DNA of 64,000 nucleotides from contig OY755174.1 in assembly GCA_963576735.1 (NCBI GenBank), forward strand, positions 6,448,001 to 6,512,000, given 5' to 3'. The notes below the pieces were generated by a model that saw nothing but the letters and a program-made list of their open reading frames with translations, was not told where the DNA came from and did no database searches. Of this stretch, positions 55,731 to 64,000 are shown in pieces. The stretch's first letter is position 1, and each line of letters begins with the position of its first letter. The translations under genes and the position numbers were made by a program. This DNA comes from Bedellia somnulentella (Eukaryota > Arthropoda > Insecta > Lepidoptera > Bedelliidae).

Positions 55731-58288
55731 TTAAATGAATAATCTAATAATCGGGTTCCAAGCAGGTGGTAATTGCCAACCATCATCTCTATTGAAGTTT
55801 GGATGTTTCTTTATTTCAATAGATTCGCGTATCATTCTAGGTATCAATCGATTCTCTTTTGCTAGAATTTTAGGTTTGTCAAAGCGCATGTGGTGGTTTG
55901 GCTTATCATAGGTGTGTTCACCAGAACAGAACGTCGGGCTTTAAAAACAATGTAATAACACGCGATTAAAATATCCGAAAGTCAATAGTTGTTTTAATAT
56001 GTAATATGCAATCGTGAAAATCTTAGAAAATACTAGTTTTATAATATTTTAGTATTACACATGAAAGTTGTTCTAACTTATTTGACACTTATTTATATAT
56101 TTATAAAAATAGATAATATTAGGTTGAGAGAAATGGGGTTTTCATAATTGTGATACAACATATACCCAACCATGTAGAGACTTTGTGTACATTAGTATCA
56201 ATTTTAGCGTTTCCTGTCAGTTGACTACGATAAAACATGTTAATTTTTTGATGTTACTAAAACTTAGAGTAATCAAGAACACTGATTGTCAGGCTGTTGG
56301 ATATAAAAGCTTAGATTTTACTAATTATTTTCCTGTCTCCGGCTGAAATTAAATTTGTAGACACAAAAAACCATCGTACCTCATTCTTAGGCATCACATT
56401 ATAAATATTGTTAACAAAACTTCCTCTTCATTTAATATGCATAAAGCGATAATGTATAGGACGTGCTTCTAATGATGTGAGACCGCGCGCTTTGCACATG
56501 CGCGACGCATCCATGCAAAATTTAGGCTGATGTAATGTAGTAAGGAAGCTCGGCAGCCTTATCTAACACACTGCACTTGTCATATGACAGAGTGCGACGG
56601 AAACAGTAGCAACAATGCATCAAATAATGCATAATACTTTCGGCAGGAGCTGGTTTGGAGGACCGCCGCGCACATTCCCATGCAAGGTATGCCCGCAGGA
56701 GCTATGCCGCCAATTTAAATATTACTCCTCAAAAACGTGAGAGGTGGGTAGCAAGAAAGCCCGTGTGGGCCCGACTCGCCGAAATTCGGATACACTGAAC
56801 TGAATCCAAATGATATACGAAAAACGCAATAATTACTGGCGGCGACATTTTTCCGTAATTAAAACGTTCTTTTTGATGTCTCTTGAAACGTATCATAATT
56901 TATAATTAAACTTTAATTGAAGGTAAGTCTGGCTATAAACCAAATTAAACTTGGACACAAATCACTGGCTGGTCTTACATATACAATGTTTATAAACAGT
57001 TTGAACTTTATATCCATCAAATTTACTCACAGTTAAAGAATCGACGGAACAAATACATTTAAGAATGGAGATCCTACAAAGTAAAATCAATTTCGTTCGA
57101 TCGACCAAATTAATTTGTAAATGGTGCAACACTTCATATTTATTCAAAGCCCATCAGCCAGGTCCCTATCAGGTTGGTCATTCCGATTGTCGTTCATAAA
57201 AATATTCAAATGTATGCGAGTGCGCCGTCCGAATTTTGCGTCGCGCGTTTGATCACCCGCGCCGATTCTAGCAAATCCGTCGCGTCGGAAGTGCGCCGGC
57301 GCGGGTGATATGTCGCCCTGATACGCCCTTTAGTGCCAACGAACTCGGCCGGTATCAATTCGCTGTTAATCATATACCGATCGAGATTTACAGAATCGGC
57401 AATGAAGAGATTGGAGTCAAAGACTTTCTTATCTAACTTATTGCACAATTATCATTAGCATTACAACTGCAGTATTAAGATGATACTGGACTTATGTAAT
57501 GTTTAACCGTAAGCTAATTAATTTAGTAAATCATTTAAAAGCTAAAGTTGACTACATATGTGTTAATGAAAGAGAAAACCTTTAGAAACAATACCACTTA
57601 GAATACTTCCAGTCTGTACAGTGATTAGAGTGATAGTCCTAGACACCAATATCTGGTATTTGATACTCTAACAACAAAGTTTATTTTCCAACTTTGATCA
57701 TTTGATTACCCCAAACTACCTGATTATCCGAAAATTAAGAAGACTCTTTGCTTACATAGAAGTTGTTAGTTTTTCTACCAATTCTTTGCCAGCAGGGGAT
57801 TAGTCCTTTTTACTTCTTCTAGGTTAGGCTTAAGCACCTGGGAAGAGTATTTATGAGCTGTGATAAAGAATGATGTTGTGAAATCGTGAATTCTTGTTAA
57901 TTTTCGGTGCAGACTTTTGATAAAAATTTAACATACCTGACCTCAATACTGATATAGGCTGGTTTATATCAGCCACTCTCTTAATGTACATTATTGTTAA
58001 ATGCAATTTTATAGCATATGCTGGTATATATATATCAGTTATTTTGTTCACTATAAATTTTATATGTATTAATTTCGATTTTTGTAATTGTGATATGCAC
58101 AAGTAATTTTTAAACTCTTTACGTGACTAATTGATAAATCAAATATACTATGTCATCAAGTTGAAAGAAAAAAAACTAACTTAAAGAAATATAATGTATA
58201 GAATACAGTCAATCAATATGGATATAATATGCAACAGATTTTGCATCTCGGGTGACTTTTTCGTATAGGACATTCTAAAGTGAGACCA
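55731..58288. other. Intronic stretch with two GC-rich islands
   Basis: AT-rich except for islands at about 56460-56780 and 57190-57370. No gene or repeat recognised. The island at 57190-57370 contains a 12-bp inverted repeat (57252-57263 and 57298-57309). Confidence 0.5.
57252..57309. repeat. 12-bp inverted repeat in a GC-rich island
   Basis: ATCACCCGCGCC and its exact complement GGCGCGGGTGAT are separated by 34 bp in a highly GC-rich island. Confidence 0.7.
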
Positions 58289-58474
58289 GCCCGGCTAGTA
58301 CGAGCGGTGTTTAAACTAGTTATCGCCCTTCAGAAGGGCAAGCACGAGCGCTATTTTATCGACACGATAACGGTTAGAACGAGATGGCAATATACGATAC
58401 TAAGTAAGTGCGTAAGAGATGGCTGCTTTATCCCACGCGATAACTAGTTTAAACACCGCTCGTACTAGCCGGGC
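58289..58474. mobile_element. 186-bp MITE with perfect 38-bp terminal inverted repeats
   Basis: GCCCGGCTAGTACGAGCGGT and 18 further bases at 58289-58326 have an exact reverse complement at 58437-58474. The flanking CAG on each side may be a 3-bp target duplication. The interior matches 39664-39811, including its whole left end at about 58330, which lies inside the new left arm. Confidence 0.85.
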
Positions 58475-58555
58475 AGAATAATAAAAGACCACGCACGAGA
58501 AGATAATGAAACGTGAAAACAACGAAAGATGGTTTGCCAGGATCGTTCAAGTACT

Positions 58556-58712
58556 AACCCATTTCTTACCGCAGGTGTCGTAACATCCATCACCAATCAC
58601 CCTTTATTTTACCATCCTTGCCCTATTCAATTTCCATTACAAGCTAAGATTTTTATTCTTAAACTCTGGCAACTCTGTTCGGTGTTTATAGCTGTGATTA
58701 TAAGTATGAATA
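58556..58712 (+). repeat. Family A SINE-like repeat, diverged
   Basis: CCCATTTCTTACCGCAGGTG, CATCACCAATCACCCTTTAT and TTATAGCTGTGATTATAAG retain the order of blocks, with an internal deletion. Confidence 0.55.
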
Positions 58713-60104
58713 TGCATTGAGATAATAATACAATAAACTTAATAAAGCATACAATTTAAGAGATATAACCTCAATATACCAGTATATTTAGTAAAAAGAC
58801 AACTACAGTATTGTATTACTAAACCAGTAACATACACATCCTTTATAATGCTACTGTGTTTGAATGAATAATTATCATATTACTTTGTAACGTAATGAAA
58901 TGAAGCATTTATTCGACGATTATAGGTCGTACGATTAATACATTGTTTTATTGAAAGAGATCATTCAATTACTTTATACGAATTTTGTAATTAAAACAAC
59001 GCCTTTTCATTAAACTGCAATTTGTTGTTCTAAGTTTGGTATTAATAAAAAAAGGTTAAATAGAGTTGTTTAAGAAATAAATGCTTATTTGTCTTGACAT
59101 TGGTGAATCTACATAGTGATTCTGTTGGGTTTTTCTATATGTACACAATTCGACAGCCACAGAATCTCTTAAATTTTGGATAATTAGGAGATCCAACCTT
59201 GGAATATGCTTCTTAACTGGGTTAAGTCTTACAAATATTGTGACTTTACCTTCCCAAAGGGCGTCAGGTATCAAACACGGGAGCCCCCGAATTTGAAGCC
59301 GAACGCTTTAATATTAGACCACGGAGGTAGTAACTGTTATGTAATAGGGTATAAATTTATTATTCTATAATTAAAACTGTATATTACATCTAATTACGAA
59401 GTAACTAATGTATATAGTCTGAATAGAGATGTCGAAACAGAATAGTACGGTGACTTAAAAACCACGCGCTCCCTTTTGTAAGTGAGGTAGCGTTCTACCT
59501 GACTTTTATAACTCTAAACAATGTGATGGTGCAAGTTTATTGCTTATCCCATTACGTCAGTGTCAAACAAAATCTGCCTTATCCCTAACGGTATTTCTGA
59601 AGATAATACACAAAAGTCTTTTGAATATACCTGTTTGTATTGAGCTCGGTAATCGCATTACCATTGTTGGTTATGTCCGACTTGGACAGCCAGGATCGTG
59701 GATTTTAGAAATCGCCTCGCTAACGTGTCACTTATTGAGTTCTTGGAAACGCAAAGTGATAGCTGAGGTTGTAATGTAAGGGTTTTTTGACATGTGCATG
59801 TTTTGGTTCATAGTTTCTTTTTTTAATTTATTTCATGTCTGTACGACCGTGAGTAATATTAATTTTATCATAGTACTAGTAAACTATTAAATGCAAAGTT
59901 GCATGTTAAGTTTGCAATACTCAAGATTTCATAATTTATGTAAATTTTGTTAAATTATATGTTTATTTTTTTTTAATCAATTAGATAAAAGAAGATAAAA
60001 TTCATTACGAGTATTCAACAGGTCAAAATATTCAAATCAAATGAAGGAACTTATAGGTACCATTATATAAGTGAGATTTAAGAAAATTATCAAATATTTG
60101 TCAG
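58713..60104. other. Intronic stretch, no gene seen
   Basis: AT-rich. A worn tRNA-like sequence at about 59275-59335 (minus: CCGTGGTCTAATATTAAAGC and GGCTTCAAATTCGGGG) may be another SINE head. Confidence 0.45.
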
Positions 60105-60245
60105 GAGTCAGACAAAAACCCATCACCAAAGATACTTTATTTCTTGTCCCCTATCAACTTCCACATGTAGCTGAGCAGTTTCCAGCACTGAAGCTTTGTC
60201 TAAACCTATTTGGGATTTATGGCCGTGAGTATAAATGTGTGTACG
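60105..60245 (+). repeat. Family A SINE-like repeat, 5'-truncated, diverged
   Basis: AACCCATCACCAAAGATACT, CAACTTCCACATGTAGCTGA and TTTATGGCCGTGAGTATAAA keep family order. Confidence 0.6.
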
Positions 60246-61708
60246 TCAGAAATTAATAATCTTCATTGCAAACCCACGTATTCCCAATTGGAATTCAAAT
60301 TTTATTAACTCATGAGCAAATAAGAGCTGTTTCCCCTTTCCAAATGACGCACTCTAGTCCGAAACAAATAAATATGACAATGATTTACAAACGCGCAGAG
60401 AAAAGTCCTCCGTGATGCGTGTACGCATAGCACTGAACAGCGAGATTAGAGTTCGTTCACACAGGATTTCATTGCATCGGTATTGATGTATCAGTGCAAC
60501 TCTCATTTATATTGTTGTAATTGTAGGGATGGCGGATGTCCGATAACTAGGCCAATGACATTTGCCTCCGACGAATCATTATTAAGATTATGTACTTCGA
60601 AATGAGCATTGAACTTTACTAGGCCCTATCAGCGAGCTTTGACGAGGTCAACGGTTAAATTCAATTTCAATTTACGTAAACACAAGTGCTTTATTGTATA
60701 ATTGTTGGATATCAACTTACTCGTAGTACAATTGCTCTTCTTACTAGGTTTGTTTTGGTTCTGATATACCATAGTAGCAAATAATGACATAGCGTAAGAA
60801 ATTCTACAAATGTTTCTCTTGCTGTACGTTTAGTGCAAAGGAAATAATTTAATTTTGCGGCAATGTAGAGTCATTAAAAAATAAAATAATGATAAGCTTT
60901 TTTTCACAAGTGACATAGTACCCATCCTCTGCAGAAACTAAATGTCTGCAAAGCATTATTTTATGAAGTAATGGTGTAAAATTTTCAAATTTCCATGTTT
61001 GCCAGTAACTTAATATGTCAAATATTATTCCGTGATATAACATCACATGATTGAATGAGAGCCACGACTTTGCCGGCATATCTCCAATTTCACTCACAGG
61101 AATCTTTAAGTCCTCAAGTAAATGGTTGAAAGAATATGCAAACTTCTACCTACTACATTCCTAAAAGTTCAAAGTTAATTTTACTGATAATACGAGGAAA
61201 TTGCGGTGAGGAAACCTTTTTCTGACGTTCTCCGAAAGTAAAGTTATATGATGTCAAATAAAGTTAGTATAGCTCTGGTATCATCTCAAAAAATGCGCAG
61301 ATGTCCGTATGACATGTCATTTTGTATGTTTCTTTAAATAAAAACTAAACTATCTGGCTTGTAATTAATAATTATAATAACAATTGATAAAACTAACCAC
61401 TGAATTTTCGATACTATATCAGAAACCACAATCACAACCCTATATTCATTTTCTCATATAAAAGCTTGCAGTTACTATGAACGATAATAGCTCTATCATA
61501 TCCGTTGGTTCAATGATAAAAAAATAAAAATAAAACCTATTCCTTTTATATGATGAACTGCTGACTCATATACCCATCGCATACATGTTGAAATACAAGC
61601 CCATGTATATGGTTTTGAAAAGAAATGTAGTTACCTCGTTTTAGGATTATAATCGCAAGTGTTAATAGGTTTCATTCTAAGTCATCATAACAAAAACAAA
61701 TATTATCC
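60246..61708. other. Intronic stretch, no gene seen
   Basis: AT-rich, nothing assigned. Confidence 0.5.
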
Positions 61709-62652
61709 GTGCCCCCGCCAAGACGGTGTGCCTACACTCAGCGGGACCCCCTATCCTAAAACGATATGAGTATGTCTAGGATTTAGTTCCAAATTAGTTC
61801 TATCAAATGCAGTCAAAATTTGATTTTGTTCCGTCAAAATGGAAGAAGGGCGTTGGTTTTAATTCGACCTCCAGCCAGCGGGACACTTTTTATTTATAGC
61901 TCACAGGAACATCAAATGGGTGTCAAACTTTAGTTCTACTTTCATTTATTCCGATCTAAGTGAAAACGGTGTTCTACCGTAAATAATTACAAAAATAACA
62001 AGGCTCAAAAGAACCTCCAGCCAGCGGCCAACTTTTTTCAATGATGCTGTGGGAACCTAAAAGTTACATCAATCTCTTCCCTTTGTTTAGTTCTACTCGA
62101 TTATCGGTTTTAAATGCTCCTATTTTATCTTTTAATAGTTAACAATGAAAAACAAAACACAATTTAGTAATTATAGGTTTTCACTTTATAGTAATTATAG
62201 ATTTTATTATAATTATTTACTGAAACAATCATAGACTTAAGTACATTACACAATGAGGAGTGATTTTTCCTTTACTTTTGGCTACTTTAGCTAAAATGTC
62301 ATCATTGAAAAAAGTTGGCCGCTGGCTGGAGGTTCTTTTGAACCTTGTTATTTTTGTAATTATTTACGGTAGAACACCGTTTTCACTTAGATCGGAATAA
62401 ATAAAAGTAGAACTAAAGTTTGACACCCATTTGATGTTCCTGTGAGCTATAAATAAAAAGTGTCCCGCTGGCTGGAGGTCGAATTAAAACCAACGCCCTT
62501 CTTCCATTTTGACGGAACAAAATCAAATTTTGACTGCATTTGATAGAACTAATTTGGAACTAAATCCTAGACATACTCATATCGTTTTAGGATAGGGGGT
62601 CCCGCTGAGTGTAGGCACACGCCAAGACGAACCAAGCGAAGCGCACGGGCAC
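61709..62652. mobile_element. 944-bp foldback element with about 340-bp inverted arms
   Basis: The left arm 61709-62046 and the right arm 62300-62652 are near-identical inverted repeats (for example GTGTGCCTACACTCAGCGGG, TGTTCCGTCAAAATGGAAG and ACCTCCAGCCAGCGGCCAAC, with complements on the right). A 253-bp AT-rich loop between them has no coding frame. Both ends are GTGCCC/GGGCAC. No transposase is present, so a non-autonomous foldback element is likely. Confidence 0.88.
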
Positions 62653-62879
62653 TACCTATTTTGATGGCCACATATTTTGACTAAGGTGTAGAGTTTGTTA
62701 GGCCTTGTAGAGTTAGGACGTGTATTGTTAGAAGCTTGGCTCTACATGAGATCTGATAACTTTTTGACAGTGCGTGTCATATGGGCTCGTCTTGGCAACA
62801 TTTTACATGAAAATGTTTTTGGTGGGATCTTATTTATAATGTCGATCATTCAATATGAAATAGTTTCTAAACCAATGAA

Positions 62880-62962
62880 CCAATCAAAAGTGGCGGAGAA
62901 ACTTCTAATTCGGAAGCTCTGGCTACTTTTTTGGAATAAACAGATCAACAGCCATAAGCATG
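62880..62962 (+). repeat. Family A SINE-like repeat, degenerate 3' part
   Basis: AATCAAAAGTGGCGGAGAAA, CGGAAGCTCTGGCTACTTTT and CAGCCATAAGCATG keep the order of the family, with indels. Confidence 0.5.
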
Positions 62963-62983
62963 TTGTTTCTGGGAAATCTCATA

Positions 62984-63041
62984 CATACATACATACATAT
63001 ACTCACGGCTATAAATCCCTAGAAGGGGTAGCCAGATCTAA
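62984..63041 (-). repeat. Family A SINE-like repeat, 58-bp 3' stub with target-site duplication
   Basis: Only the (CATA)n tail, ACTCACGGCTATAAATCCC and GGGGTAGCCAGATCTAA remain. A 13-bp duplication GGGAAATCTCATA flanks it at 62971-62983 and 63042-63054. Very short, yet a full retroposition signature. Confidence 0.9.
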
Positions 63042-63054
63042 GGGAAATCTCATA

Positions 63055-64000
63055 TTCGTTATAAACTTATTGCTACGACCAGTCGTTTCGCAGAAGCCTT
63101 AGTCATTATAACATTTTCTAAACACAGCTAGTATCCCTAAACAGCTGGCTATAAAAAAATATTGATTAACAATTTTAATAGTGAAAAAAATCGTAGCAGT
63201 GACAGACAATGCAATTATATCCTTCTAGTTAATATACGGATTAGCACCTGCGCGTACGCAACGTCACATTGTTACGTTACAAGTATTAACATAATTACTT
63301 AGTATAACAACCAACAAATTGATAAAAAAACCCACGTGACCTTTACGCCCCGCCATTACAGATAATCATACGACTTCAGATTTGATAATATGAACTTTAG
63401 AGTTAGTTGAACTTTTGGATCTACGTAATTTGTACCTTATCGGAACTTAGTTTAGTTTTATCAATCTTCTAATAGGGTGATTTTGAATGAATACTTTTTG
63501 TTTCAACGATTTTATTCAATGTTTTTTTTAAATAAAATAAATATCAAAGATTATTTAATTATTTTCAGGTATAAATTTTATTAATAACCTTTACGAAAGG
63601 CAGAGACTATAAATTGCCTAAAAAATATTTGTATTTATTATTTTCTATAAAAGCGGGTTTCGGATATTAAGTTTCTTCAACTCGTCGGTAGCCAGTTTTT
63701 GAAATCAGAATAATAATAATAAAACATAAGATATGGCAATGAGGATTTTTTTTCCTAATGATCTGCTTACCATTTTCTATTTTCTTTTGATGGGTGACAT
63801 ATCACTCAAACATATATATCAATATTCGTATACATAATATTTGTAGGATTACAATAAATCGATTTCCAAAGTATAATTGCGGATCGGAATAAAGATTTTA
63901 AATTCACATAGTAATACGTGTTATCATAAAAAAACGGCTTAAAAACACTATCCGATCGTTAATTAGTGACACCTTGTGTGGATAAAAAATAATATCCTTG
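63055..64000. other. Intronic or upstream stretch, no gene seen
   Basis: AT-rich, nothing assigned; no dve exon found. Confidence 0.5.

Larger units (their letters stand above)
45291..64000 (-). other. dve: dve 5' intron (open-ended), upstream coding exons not found
   Basis: From the acceptor at 45291 to the window end I see no exon that splices into phase 0 at 45290. The interval is mostly AT-rich with SINEs, LINE tails, foldback elements and a few GC-rich islands. The missing N-terminus, any alternative first exon and the promoter are therefore inferred to lie beyond 64000. Confidence 0.6.

Noticed and set aside
57206..57448. 80-codon minus frame in the GC-rich island as a dve exon
   Set aside because: I found no donor in phase to join 45290 and no motif, although an untranslated or alternative exon is not excluded.
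1..64000. Family A repeats as Helitron or MITE elements
   Set aside because: 9-16 bp TSDs and 5' truncation fit retroposition; there are no terminal inverted repeats and no fixed 5' end.

Overview
The window is AT-rich nuclear DNA from an insect, most likely a moth or butterfly. This is inferred from the host gene, the short spliced exons in large introns, and the retrotransposon and SINE load. There are no bacterial operons and no CRISPR arrays. The organism call is an inference; I could not search a database.

Only one host gene is supported: the 3' part of defective proventriculus (dve), an atypical SATB/Cut-superclass homeobox transcription factor, on the minus strand. Five coding exons join in frame with consensus splice sites: 45290-45119, 14864-14676, 14242-14013, 6117-5302 and 4761-4102. 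Together they encode 688 C-terminal residues: a basic, proline-rich linker, a COMPASS/ULD-like domain over two exons, a Cut-like segment, and two divergent homeodomains that both carry lysine at position 50. The N-terminal exon(s) and promoter were not found and probably lie beyond 64000. The introns are at least 18.7 kb, 30.3 kb, 433 bp, 7.8 kb and 540 bp.

Layout: 1-4101 is 3' flank packed with SINE-like fragments. The 540-bp intron holds two SINE-like copies. The 7.8-kb intron holds a tRNA-derived SINE and a 5'-truncated RT/restriction-like-endonuclease retroelement next to (probably inside) an older LINE tail. The 30-kb intron holds an apparently intact two-ORF LINE (about 31.4-36.2 kb), several foldback elements, a PIF1-helicase remnant beside a 119-bp minisatellite and a perfect 183-bp inverted repeat, and GC-rich islands with homeodomain-type TAATCC/GATTA sites. 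The 5' intron beyond 45291 holds more SINEs, LINE tails, a MITE with a rebuilt end and a 944-bp foldback element.

Main observations: (i) one abundant short repeat family carries perfect 9-16 bp target-site duplications around copies cut to different lengths, so it is a retroposon; (ii) its 3' tail resembles the tail of a LINE ORF2 remnant and, less closely, that of a tRNA-derived SINE, suggesting one LINE mobilises both; (iii) clusters of K50-type homeodomain sites lie in the introns of a gene that itself encodes K50 homeodomains; (iv) two foldback/MITE elements look as if their terminal repeats were rebuilt by copying or inversion.
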